DNA of 64,000 nucleotides from Candidatus Thioglobus autotrophicus (lineage in GTDB: Bacteria; Pseudomonadota; Gammaproteobacteria; PS1; Pseudothioglobaceae): NCBI RefSeq assembly GCF_001293165.1, contig NZ_CP010552.1, positions 1-64,000 on the forward strand, given 5' to 3'. The translations under genes were made by a program, and so were the position numbers. Shown piece by piece: positions 8,311 to 14,844 of the stretch. How positions within the stretch are numbered: the stretch's first letter is position 1; every line of letters starts with the position of its first letter. The notes beneath the pieces were generated by a model, which saw nothing but the letters and a program-made list of their open reading frames with translations, was not told the DNA's origin and ran no database searches.

Positions 8311-9078
8311 ATGAAAAAACTTATTCTAATCCTGCCATTACTTAGCTTATTTCTAGGAGGCTGCTTCTGGGAAGAAGAGAAAAAACGCGAATCAATTACC
8401 AAAGGCTGGTCTCCAAAAACCTTCTTCAATCAAGCAAAAGAGCAGGTTTCAGCTGGCTCTATGGATAAAGCCATTGAACTTTTTGAGCAGCTTCAGGCAG
8501 CCTATCCTGGCTCAAAATACGCCTTACAATCTAAGTTAGAAATCGCCTACGCACTCTACAAGAGCGAAGATTACGATCCAGCTATTGAGCGCCTAAACAG
8601 CTATATTAAACTCTACCCTAATCATTTTTCCACGCCATACGCTTATTACCTGCGCGGGGTTGTTTCAGAAGACAAGTCGCGCTCAATCCTAGATGACTAT
8701 ATTACTGACAACGCTCAACGTGACGTTAATTCTGTACGTGATGCATTTAATTACTACTTAGCGCTAATCGATAAATTCCCTAAAACAGAATACACCGAAG
8801 AAGCCAAAACTCGCTTAATAGTACTTAGAAATATCTTGTCTCGTCATGAATTATTTGTCGCTATTTACTACACCAAAAAAGGCGCTAACATCGCTGCCAT
8901 TAATCGCAGTAAATACATCATTGAAAAATACCCAAACACACCATCTGTGCCTGCTGCACTACACCTAATGGCGCACAACTACGATATTATAAAAGCCCCA
9001 ATTTTGGCCAAAGATGCGCGTCGCGTCTTAAAGCAAAGCTACCCTTTATACACGCCCCACTACTCACTAGAAAACTAG
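8311..9078 (+). CDS. bamD: outer-membrane assembly lipoprotein BamD
   Basis: Essential lipoprotein of the BAM complex that inserts beta-barrel proteins into the outer membrane. It has a lipoprotein signal with lipobox LGGC (Cys at about residue 18), then five TPR-like helical hairpins over about 32-250 (FFNQAKEQVSAGSMDKAIELFEQ, LEIAYALYKSEDYDPAIERL, YAYYLRGVV, with the conserved DAFNYYLALIDKFP). Length of 255 aa matches E. coli BamD (245). It is divergent from spoT and followed after 16 bases by an MFS gene. Confidence 0.95.
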   Translation: MKKLILILPLLSLFLGGCFWEEEKKRESITKGWSPKTFFNQAKEQVSAGSMDKAIELFEQLQAAYPGSKYALQSKLEIAYALYKSEDYDPAIERLNSYIKLYPNHFSTPYAYYLRGVVSEDKSRSILDDYITDNAQRDVNSVRDAFNYYLALIDKFPKTEYTEEAKTRLIVLRNILSRHELFVAIYYTKKGANIAAINRSKYIIEKYPNTPSVPAALHLMAHNYDIIKAPILAKDARRVLKQSYPLYTPHYSLEN

Positions 9079-9094
9079 TTAACACGCACCGCTC

Positions 9095-10249
9095 ATGACC
9101 AAACTAGAGCGATCTTTCGCATTCAAAATATCTCTCATCATGGCTACACGCATGTTGGGATTGTTTATGATTTTCCCTGTTTTTTCCGTCTATGCTAATA
9201 ATTACACCAGTGTTACACCTCTATTAATTGGCGTAGCCATTGGTGCATACGGCCTAACACAAGCGTTTTTCCAAATCCCGTTTGGCTATTTATCAGATAA
9301 ATACGGACGTAAGCCTTTACTGATATTTGGACTTATCATTTTCTTTATCGGTAGTGTTGTTGCAGCTAATGCAGATGATATTTTCCAAGTTGTGTTCGGT
9401 AGAGCTCTGCAAGGCGCAGGCGCCATTTCTGCTGTACTAATGGCGTTTTTAGCAGACTACGTTAGTGAAGATGAGCGCCCTAAAGCCAATGCCTTTGTTG
9501 GCGTACAAATTGGCATGGCATTTATGTTGGCCTTATTATTAGGCCCTATTATTAGTCACCAGATCGGTATTTCTGGATTATTTTGGATTATTGCAGCGCT
9601 CTCAGTTGTGGCTTTGTTAGTTGTAGCTACCTTGCCACATGCTAAACCAAAAAAACAATACAGTCTATCGCTTAATAATTTTAAACGTATTCTAACGCCC
9701 GCCCTACTCAGACTCGATTTTAGTGTGTTTGCGCTACATTTAATTCTCACCAGTGCTTTTATCGCTATTCCTATTTTCTTGGTTGATAACAATATTCTCA
9801 ACATTCAAGATAATTGGCAAATTTATCTACCCGTTATTGTTTTGTCTTTTGTAGGCATGATTCCAATGATCATTGTTGCGACTAAATTTCAAAAAACTAA
9901 AACCGTTTTCCTGCTCGCTATTTTCTTACTGGCATTAAGCCAAATACTGTTTTATCAAACCGCCCTAAACTACACCACATTCTTCATTATTCTAACGGTA
10001 TTTTTTACCGCATTTAACGCCTTAGAGGCACTACTACCCTCACTCATCGCCAAAACAGCGAGTAGCGACAAACGCGGGCTAGCAATGGGTTTTTACGCTA
10101 GCTCACAATTTTTAGGTGCGTTTGCAGGCGGGATTTTTGGTGGATGGATTTATCACACACTCGGGCTAAATAGTGTATTCTTATTCACCACATTTATCGC
10201 ACTTATTTGGTGGCTAGTTGCCCTAAGTATGAGCACCGAAAAAACTTAA
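9095..10249 (+). CDS. MFS transporter
   Basis: Inner-membrane major facilitator of about 12 membrane segments and 384 aa. The family motif A after helix 2 is clear (GYLSDKYGRKPLL), and helix 4 carries RALQGAGAISAVLMA. It resembles the YajR branch but ends after helix 12 (last residues LSMSTEKT) and lacks the cytosolic ferredoxin-like domain found at the C-terminus of E. coli YajR. The substrate cannot be read from sequence. It lies between bamD and ssb, with no recognisable ribosome binding site of its own, so translation may depend on bamD. Confidence 0.85.
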   Translation: MTKLERSFAFKISLIMATRMLGLFMIFPVFSVYANNYTSVTPLLIGVAIGAYGLTQAFFQIPFGYLSDKYGRKPLLIFGLIIFFIGSVVAANADDIFQVVFGRALQGAGAISAVLMAFLADYVSEDERPKANAFVGVQIGMAFMLALLLGPIISHQIGISGLFWIIAALSVVALLVVATLPHAKPKKQYSLSLNNFKRILTPALLRLDFSVFALHLILTSAFIAIPIFLVDNNILNIQDNWQIYLPVIVLSFVGMIPMIIVATKFQKTKTVFLLAIFLLALSQILFYQTALNYTTFFIILTVFFTAFNALEALLPSLIAKTASSDKRGLAMGFYASSQFLGAFAGGIFGGWIYHTLGLNSVFLFTTFIALIWWLVALSMSTEKT

Positions 10250-10270
10250 AAACTAACTGGAGAAAATACA

Positions 10271-10744
10271 ATGGCAGGCATCAATAAGGTAATTTTAGTA
10301 GGTAACTTAGGCCAAAAGCCAGAAGTAAAATTTGCATCAAATGGCAATGCAATTGCCAACCTTTCAGTAGCAACAAGCGAATCTTGGACGGATAAAAACA
10401 CTGGTCAAAAACAAGAAAAAACAGAATGGCACCGTGTTAGTTTGTTTGGCAAGCTTGCAGAAATTGCAGGCCAATATTTAGATAAAGGCTCTAAAGTTTA
10501 CGTTGAAGGTAAACTTCAAACCCGTAAATGGCAAGATAAATCTGGCGCTGATCGCTACACAACTGAAGTAGTAGTTTCTGGCTTTAATGGTACTTTACAA
10601 ATGCTTGATCGTCGTGATGGTGCTGGTAGCGCACCTCAAGCAGGCGGCCAACAATCTGCGCCAAGTGCGCCTCGAGCACAAGCACCTACTCAAGACCCAA
10701 TTACACCTGTTGACAACGGTTTTGATGATGACATTCCGTTCTAG
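10271..10744 (+). CDS. ssb: single-stranded DNA-binding protein
   Basis: Homotetrameric SSB for replication, repair and recombination. The OB fold covers residues 1-110 ([58 protein letters not shown]). A short Gln/Ala/Pro-rich linker is followed by the acidic interaction tail ending DDDIPF. Length of 157 aa is typical. The ribosome binding site GGAG is at 10259-10262. A strong terminator follows at 10767. Confidence 0.97.
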   Translation: MAGINKVILVGNLGQKPEVKFASNGNAIANLSVATSESWTDKNTGQKQEKTEWHRVSLFGKLAEIAGQYLDKGSKVYVEGKLQTRKWQDKSGADRYTTEVVVSGFNGTLQMLDRRDGAGSAPQAGGQQSAPSAPRAQAPTQDPITPVDNGFDDDIPF

Positions 10745-10766
10745 AGTCTTACTTTAAAACTAATTC

Positions 10767-10792
10767 AAAACCTCGCTCCTGCGGGGTTTTTT
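10767..10792 (+). terminator. Rho-independent terminator after ssb
   Basis: Perfect or near-perfect stem AAAACCTCGC / GCGGGGTTTT with a four-base loop (TCCT), running into a T tract. It follows the ssb stop by 22 bases and separates the plus-strand genes from the minus-strand small gene beyond. Confidence 0.9.
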
Positions 10793-10808
10793 ATTGTCTT
10801 TAAGTTTT

Positions 10809-11054
10809 TTATACTCTTTTGATACCATGGTTATACATTCTCGCCATACCTTTGAGTCCTCGACTATTTAGCTTGGCCCATGGCTGAATATCTTGTTGAT
10901 AACCCTTATGCCACGGCTGAAATGATTCGGTACCAATCTTAGCCTGAGTATGTACAGATTGTGCATAATCTTTAGCAAATGTTTGCGCAGCCATAGAGGT
11001 TCCAGCTGTTGAGATTGTTGCTGTAACCGCCATCACCATACTTTTAACTTTCAT
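10809..11054 (-). CDS. small exported protein with QPW motifs
   Basis: 81 aa, unrecognised. The N-terminus (KSMVMAVTATISTAGTSMAA) is a plausible signal peptide cleaved after AMAA-like residues near 23. The mature part is about 58 residues, basic, with two spaced QPW motifs (SFQPWHKG and DIQPWAKL). A good ribosome binding site (AGGAGC, eight bases before ATG) and a TATAGT-like -10 upstream support a real gene. The Pro-Trp motifs and export signal recall the larger Pro-Trp-rich proteins at 11.7-14.8 kb, but without Asn/Gly richness. Whether it belongs with them is inference. Confidence 0.65.
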   Translation of the reverse strand: MKVKSMVMAVTATISTAGTSMAAQTFAKDYAQSVHTQAKIGTESFQPWHKGYQQDIQPWAKLNSRGLKGMARMYNHGIKRV

Positions 11055-11203
11055 ACTAGCTCCTATTTTTTAGTGGTTCACTTTTACTATACGCCTTATG
11101 TCTAATAGATTCAACCCATCTGTTTTTTCAGCATCCTATAAAATCTACACACTTACCCACCAATAGGGATAATCAGTCTTATCGATATATTAACAAATCA
11201 TCT

Positions 11204-11671
11204 ATGAGTGACAAACGCCCAACACAAATTTGGATTGACGCTGACGCCTGTCCAGTGGTTATTAAAGAAATACTCTTTAAGGCAGCTGATCGCACGCAAA
11301 CTCAAATAACCTTGGTGGCAAATCATGCACTACACTTGCCACCCTCTCAATATTTAAGTTTTATTCAGGTTATACCAGGGTTTGATGTAGCTGATAATGA
11401 AATTGTTAAGCGTTTAAATTCAGGCGATTTAGTGATCACTAGCGATATACCTCTGGCGGATGAAGTGATCACTAAAGGCGGACTTGCTCTAAGCCCACGA
11501 GGGGAATTGTTTAGCGCTAGTAATATTAAATCAAAACTCAGTATGCGAGATTTTATGGATGTGATACGCTCAAGTGGCGTGCAAACAGGTGGTCCTGCAC
11601 CGCTTAACCAAGCAGACCGACAAGCCTTTGCCAATCACTTAGATCGCTGGCTAAATCAATCTAAAGTCTAA
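11204..11671 (+). CDS. yaiI: UPF0178/YaiI family protein
   Basis: 155-aa cytoplasmic protein of the YaiI/YqxD (DUF188) family. It has the family signature [15 protein letters not shown] near the N-terminus, [13 protein letters not shown] in the middle and ALSPRGELF followed by [10 protein letters not shown]. The PIN-like acidic residues suggest a nuclease fold, but no function is established for the family. It overlaps the convergent gene at 11668 by four bases and is the only plus-strand gene inside the accessory zone. Confidence 0.9.
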   Translation: MSDKRPTQIWIDADACPVVIKEILFKAADRTQTQITLVANHALHLPPSQYLSFIQVIPGFDVADNEIVKRLNSGDLVITSDIPLADEVITKGGLALSPRGELFSASNIKSKLSMRDFMDVIRSSGVQTGGPAPLNQADRQAFANHLDRWLNQSKV

Positions 11672-12168
11672 CGCCAAGTTGGCTTCATATAGACGCCAGG
11701 TGTTGCCTCTTCAGCCATAATCTTTCCTGGCTCCATCATCGTGCGAATACCTTGATCCATCCCCGGCATCATAAAGGCAGATTGAGATTGAGGCTGACGA
11801 TATTGTTTTTGAGGCTGCATACCTGGATTAAAAGGCATCATGCTCATACCGCCAAACTGCTGGGATGGCTGCGCTTGAGGCCTTGAAGCCCCACCCATTG
11901 TCCACGGCATAGAATTATAAGCGGGCTGAGTGTATCTTTGTCTTGGGGCAGTGTATCTAGTATTGGAATATCTAGGTTGAGCATAGTCTTGACCACCCCA
12001 CGGCATAGAGCGCCCAAACGACTGCATTTGCTGCGGCTGACCAAAGCTCTGAGCGCCAAATGGCGACATCATCGATGATGGATTGCTAAAATTAGCGCTC
12101 GACATTGTGCTAATAGCCAATGTTAGTCCAGCACAAGCTTTGATTATGCAACGTCCTGTGTTATTCAT
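11668..12168 (-). CDS. exported Met/Gln/Pro-rich protein, sulfur-globule-like
   Basis: 166 aa with a signal peptide ([14 protein letters not shown]) and a low-complexity mature part rich in Met, Gln, Pro, Gly and Ser. It contains two SMPW motifs ([14 protein letters not shown]) and repeated PQ/QP and FG elements. It has no enzymatic motif. Composition and export resemble the structural proteins that coat periplasmic sulfur globules, and four further Pro-Trp/Asn-rich genes lie within 3 kb. A strong ribosome binding site (TTAAGGAGAG) precedes the ATG. It is the most divergent member of the group: fewer Asn and a longer tail ending [10 protein letters not shown]. Function is inferred from composition only. 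Confidence 0.6.
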   Translation of the reverse strand: MNNTGRCIIKACAGLTLAISTMSSANFSNPSSMMSPFGAQSFGQPQQMQSFGRSMPWGGQDYAQPRYSNTRYTAPRQRYTQPAYNSMPWTMGGASRPQAQPSQQFGGMSMMPFNPGMQPQKQYRQPQSQSAFMMPGMDQGIRTMMEPGKIMAEEATPGVYMKPTWR

Positions 12169-12283
12169 ATAAACTCTCCTTAAGAATTAAATAGTATGAG
12201 TTTGAACTATACACTGAGACTAAGCCATCAATCTTGGTTTTTTTAATTTAAAAACAAAAAAAATGAAGACTTGTACGCCATTA

Positions 12284-12688
12284 TTATTTTTTCGCCTTAT
12301 CTCGATCATCCCAATAATTAGCTTTATTTTTTAAGATCCAGCGAACGCCGCCTTTTGGATCTTCAACATCACCCTTATATCTTGGAATCAAGTGCACGTG
12401 TAAATGCTTAACGCTCTGCCCTGCCATCTCGCCATTGTTTACGCCAATGTTATATGCATCAGGTGAAAACTCCTCATCTAGAACTAGCTTAGCCTTTTGT
12501 ACGGCAACACCAATTGCCAATAACTCTGCCTCAGTTGCCTCAAAATAGGTGGCGAAATGGCGCTTTGGAATAACCAATGTATGGCCAGGAGAAGCGGGAA
12601 AATTATCAATAAAAGTGATGGTTAAATCGCACTCACCGATAATTCTTTCTTGGTTTCTTAATTCACAAAATAAACATTCTGTTGCCAT
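12284..12688 (-). CDS. HIT family hydrolase
   Basis: Histidine-triad protein of 134 aa, a probable nucleotide phosphoramidase or dinucleotide hydrolase. It has the N-terminal CLFCEL pair of cysteines, the FPASPGHTLVIPKRHF block and the catalytic triad HLHVHLIP near residue 100. The substrate is unknown; family members act on AMP-linked compounds such as AMP-NH2 or Ap4A. It sits among the exported Pro-Trp-rich genes but is itself cytosolic, and its ribosome binding site is AAGG. Confidence 0.9.
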   Translation of the reverse strand: MATECLFCELRNQERIIGECDLTITFIDNFPASPGHTLVIPKRHFATYFEATEAELLAIGVAVQKAKLVLDEEFSPDAYNIGVNNGEMAGQSVKHLHVHLIPRYKGDVEDPKGGVRWILKNKANYWDDRDKAKK

Positions 12689-12775
12689 ACTTTTGCCTTG
12701 TTTTAAAGATAGTTAATTTGGAGAGCTATTTTACCCCAACCACCTATCTAGCGTTAAGACGCTTTTCTTTAGGCG

Positions 12776-12802
12776 TAAAAAAGCCGGCAATTAGCCGGCT
12801 TT
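12776..12802 (-). terminator. terminator of the sulfur-globule-like pair
   Basis: Stem AAAGCCGGC / GCCGGCTTT with a five-base loop. On the minus strand it lies 19 bases beyond the stop at 12821 and is followed by seven T residues, a canonical Rho-independent terminator for the two genes upstream. Confidence 0.9.
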
Positions 12803-12820
12803 CATGTCAATAGCTAAAAC

Positions 12821-13342
12821 TTACTCAACTATTTCAGCTGCAGGTGTTGCGTTTGTTGTTTCAGCTGTTGCTGGAATGGCTTGATTGTAGCCGTAGTTCC
12901 AAGGCGCTTGGTTCATATTCATAGGGCCAAATGAGTTTGAGCCTGTACCCATCTTAAACGGAGAAGTGCTCGTACCAAAGTTAAATGGCTGACCACTGTT
13001 ACCGCCATTAAATGGGTTGAAGTTTGAGTTTGTCTTCATAGGGCCAAAGTTGTTGCTATTACCCCAAGGAGCGTTGTTAAAATTAGCATTATTCATTGGC
13101 ATGTTTTTACCCCAATTGCCATTGTTCGACCACGGGCCGTTGTTAAAGCTTTGACCATTCCAAGGTGTATTTCCCCAAGAGTTGTTGTTCCATGGGCTAT
13201 TGTTCATATTGCCAAAATTGCCACCATTGCTCCAAGGTGTATTGCTACCAAAGTTCATAGGATCGTTGCTATTCCAGTTATTGCTAAAAGCAGTTGCACT
13301 TAGCGCTACTGTCATTAATGTTGTTGCGATGATTTTTTTCAT
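12821..13342 (-). CDS. exported Asn/Gly/Pro-Trp-rich protein, sulfur-globule-like
   Basis: 173 aa. I chose the ATG at 13342 because it begins a standard signal peptide (MKKIIATTLMTVALSATAF) after a good ribosome binding site (AAGGAAAA); the longer frame would run into the gene upstream. The mature protein is built of irregular 8-15 residue units around xPW (NTPWSN, NSPWNN, NTPWNG, NGPWSN, NAPWGN, QAPWNYG) plus FGPM units. The composition is dominated by Asn, Gly, Pro, Trp, Phe and Met with almost no charge. The tail is Ala/Thr/Glu-rich. Such composition is known from sulfur globule proteins of purple sulfur bacteria. The signal peptide is nearly identical to the gene 22 bases upstream, indicating duplication. 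Confidence 0.75.
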   Translation of the reverse strand: MKKIIATTLMTVALSATAFSNNWNSNDPMNFGSNTPWSNGGNFGNMNNSPWNNNSWGNTPWNGQSFNNGPWSNNGNWGKNMPMNNANFNNAPWGNSNNFGPMKTNSNFNPFNGGNSGQPFNFGTSTSPFKMGTGSNSFGPMNMNQAPWNYGYNQAIPATAETTNATPAAEIVE

Positions 13343-13364
13343 GATTTTCCTTGTTTTATTATAT

Positions 13365-13796
13365 TTATTTTGTTTGTGTATTGCGTACAGGTGTTGCGTT
13401 ATTCCACGGGCCATTGTTCATCGGTCCAAATGAATTGTTACGGAAGTTAAGCGGCTGTGAATTACCCCATGGTGAGCGATTCCAGTTGTTATTTTGCCAA
13501 GGTGTATTATTGCCAAAATTGCGATTATTCCATGGACTGCTGTTGTTATTCCATGGGCCATTGTTATTAAAACCGTTAGAATTCCAAGGTGTATTATTGC
13601 CATCAAATTCATCCATCATATCATCCATTTCTTCACTGAACCAGTCAGGTGTAAATAGTGAATTTGGATTATGTGCAATAAAACCATTATTAGCATTATT
13701 ACCACCCCAGCCGCTGTTACCCCATGGGCCATTACCAAAGCCTGCTGACGCACTCAGTGCGACTGTCATCAATGACGCAGTTATTATTTTTTTCAT
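13365..13796 (-). CDS. exported Asn/Pro-Trp-rich protein with acidic core, sulfur-globule-like
   Basis: 143 aa. The signal peptide MKKIITASLMTVALSASA is almost the same as that of the downstream neighbour. The mature region has seven xPW units (NGPWGN, NTPWNS, NGPWNN, SSPWNN, NTPWQN, RSPWGN, NGPWNN) and an SFGPMN unit shared with the neighbour. Between the first and second PW block is a distinct acidic stretch, TPDWFSEEMDDMMDEFD, also found in altered form in the next two genes. An extremely strong ribosome binding site (GGGGGAG) precedes the ATG, fitting high expression of a structural protein. It probably forms an operon with the gene at 12821. The sulfur-globule role is inferred. Confidence 0.75.
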   Translation of the reverse strand: MKKIITASLMTVALSASAGFGNGPWGNSGWGGNNANNGFIAHNPNSLFTPDWFSEEMDDMMDEFDGNNTPWNSNGFNNNGPWNNNSSPWNNRNFGNNTPWQNNNWNRSPWGNSQPLNFRNNSFGPMNNGPWNNATPVRNTQTK

Positions 13797-13832
13797 GTAC
13801 TCTCCCCCTTTATTGTTTAATAATAAACCTTA

Positions 13833-13838
13833 ATTATA
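13833..13838 (-). promoter_or_regulatory. -10 element for the sulfur-globule-like pair
   Basis: A minus-strand TATAAT lies 37 bases before the ATG at 13796, with the GGGGGAG ribosome binding site between them. No clear -35 was recognised. Confidence 0.45.
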
Positions 13839-13863
13839 AACCACTTACAGACATTTAATAGAC

Positions 13864-13894
13864 GAAAAAAAACCAGCAACAAGTGCTGGCTTTT
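13864..13894 (-). terminator. terminator after the 111-aa exported gene
   Basis: On the minus strand, stem CCAGCA / TGCTGG with a five-base loop followed by eight T residues, just beyond the stop at 13912. It isolates the 13912 gene from the two downstream genes, which have their own promoter. Confidence 0.85.
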
Positions 13895-13911
13895 CTTAAA
13901 ACTAACTAAAA

Positions 13912-14247
13912 CTACTTAGTTGGTGCGATCGGTGCTTGTGGCGCCTGTGAACCATTCCAAGGGTTGTTGAAGTTGTTGTATGGGTTGTAACCGTTAAAGT
14001 TATTGTTGTTCCAACCATTGTTGTTGTTATTGAATTCATCATCAAACTCATCTACCATGTTTGACATTTCTTCCATGTACCAACGTGGATCCCAGTAATC
14101 GTATGGGTTGTAACCAAACATGCCGTTATCTTGTTGGTAGCCATTGTTGTTATAGTTGTTGCCATTCCATGGCATATCGTTATTGTTAAAGAATGCGTTT
14201 GCACTTAAAGAAGCTGCAACTAATGCGATTGCTAAAAGTTTTTTCAT
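13912..14247 (-). CDS. small exported Asn-rich protein with acidic core, sulfur-globule-like
   Basis: 111 aa with signal peptide MKKLLAIALVAASLSANA. The mature part is extremely Asn-rich (runs of 4-5 Asn, NGYNPYNN, NGWNNN) with two PW units (DMPWNG, NPWNGS). Its middle holds DPRWYMEEMSNMVDEFDDEF, clearly related to the acidic core of the 13365 gene. Its own promoter (-35 TTGCAA, 16-base spacer, TATAAT), GGAG ribosome binding site and terminator make it an independent transcription unit. Proposed as a small structural component of sulfur inclusions or another periplasmic assembly; no enzymatic motif. Confidence 0.75.
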   Translation of the reverse strand: MKKLLAIALVAASLSANAFFNNNDMPWNGNNYNNNGYQQDNGMFGYNPYDYWDPRWYMEEMSNMVDEFDDEFNNNNNGWNNNNFNGYNPYNNFNNPWNGSQAPQAPIAPTK

Positions 14248-14284
14248 TGTCTTATCTCCATATCTAAATTATTTAAGAAACTAT

Positions 14285-14312
14285 ATTATAACACTATAAT
14301 GTATATTTGCAA
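14285..14312 (-). promoter_or_regulatory. sigma70-type promoter of the 111-aa exported gene
   Basis: Minus-strand -35 TTGCAA (14312-14307) and -10 TATAAT (14290-14285) are separated by 16 bases. The -10 ends 37 bases before the ATG at 14247. This is one of the better two-element promoters visible in the window. Confidence 0.6.
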
Positions 14313-14319
14313 GCTTTAA

Positions 14320-14751
14320 TTAAAAACCGCGACCATAAGGACTTCTAGGTTCTGAAAAATTATAATTAGCTGGATAAGGGCTGGGTACATTAGCCACTGG
14401 TGGTGCCACCCTATTGCTTACATTAGAAAACGACATAGCCGCAGGTGTATTGTAAGTGGGCCTTGGAATTTGTTGCGACTCAGCTTGAAAAGCCTGATTA
14501 GGGGTTGGCATCTTGGACATATTAAACTGGGAAGCGCCTACATTATAAGGGCGATTGTTGTATGGATAACCATACTGAGAATTACTGTTATTTGGAAACA
14601 TATTGCTATCTGTGGCCTTTTCCATCCAAAACATCGGCGTCCAAACTGGCCAATCGTTGTTTTTGTAATCAGAGCCGTAGCTATTAAAATCTAAAAATGC
14701 TGACGCATTAAAGCTAGCCACCAACAATCCAACTAATAATATTTTTTTCAT
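14320..14751 (-). CDS. exported protein related to the sulfur-globule-like group
   Basis: 143 aa from the ATG at 14751 (another ATG two codons earlier is possible). The longer frame covers the promoter and is rejected. Signal peptide MKKILLVGLLVASFNASA closely matches those of the three downstream genes. The mature sequence is Asn/Pro/Ser/Tyr-rich and contains WTPMFWMEKATDSNMF, a degenerate copy of the aromatic-acidic core of its neighbours, but no PW repeat. The C-terminal half is Pro/Gln-rich and ends RSPYGRGF. It is divergent from metH. Function is unknown; membership of the family is inferred from signal peptide, core motif and position. Confidence 0.65.
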   Translation of the reverse strand: MKKILLVGLLVASFNASAFLDFNSYGSDYKNNDWPVWTPMFWMEKATDSNMFPNNSNSQYGYPYNNRPYNVGASQFNMSKMPTPNQAFQAESQQIPRPTYNTPAAMSFSNVSNRVAPPVANVPSPYPANYNFSEPRSPYGRGF

Positions 14752-14785
14752 AAACATTTTTTTTAAAACCTGTAATTTTAATTCT

Positions 14786-14791
14786 ATTATA
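14786..14791 (-). promoter_or_regulatory. -10 element for the 143-aa exported gene
   Basis: A minus-strand TATAAT sits 34 bases before the ATG at 14751 and inside the longest possible upstream extension of that frame, which argues for the shorter start. It is 40 bases from the divergent -10 of metH. Confidence 0.45.
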
Positions 14792-14831
14792 AAGCTGAAT
14801 TTATGATGTATGGGCACTTATAGGCTTTGGG

Positions 14832-14837
14832 TATAAT
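14832..14837 (+). promoter_or_regulatory. -10 element for metH, possibly leaderless
   Basis: A perfect TATAAT ends seven bases before the metH ATG at 14845. A transcript starting at the usual distance would begin at or within a base of the start codon. No ribosome binding site and no cobalamin-riboswitch-sized leader are present. Confidence 0.5.
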
Positions 14838-14844
14838 ATCGAGC

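Noticed and set aside
13343-13414. Longer start for the 12821 gene
   Set aside because: It runs into the coding end of the upstream gene and would bury the signal peptide; the internal ATG has a good ribosome binding site.
13182-13833. Overlapping plus-strand open frames opposite the Pro-Trp-rich genes
   Set aside because: They are antisense to genes with signal peptides, ribosome binding sites and terminators, and arise because Asn/Pro/Trp codons lack stops when read in reverse. They have no start signals.
12821-14247. Apparent DNA minisatellite or CRISPR-like repeat
   Set aside because: The repeats exist at the protein level (xPW and Asn units) with varying codons and irregular spacing. 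No constant repeat/spacer pattern of 25-40 bases is present.
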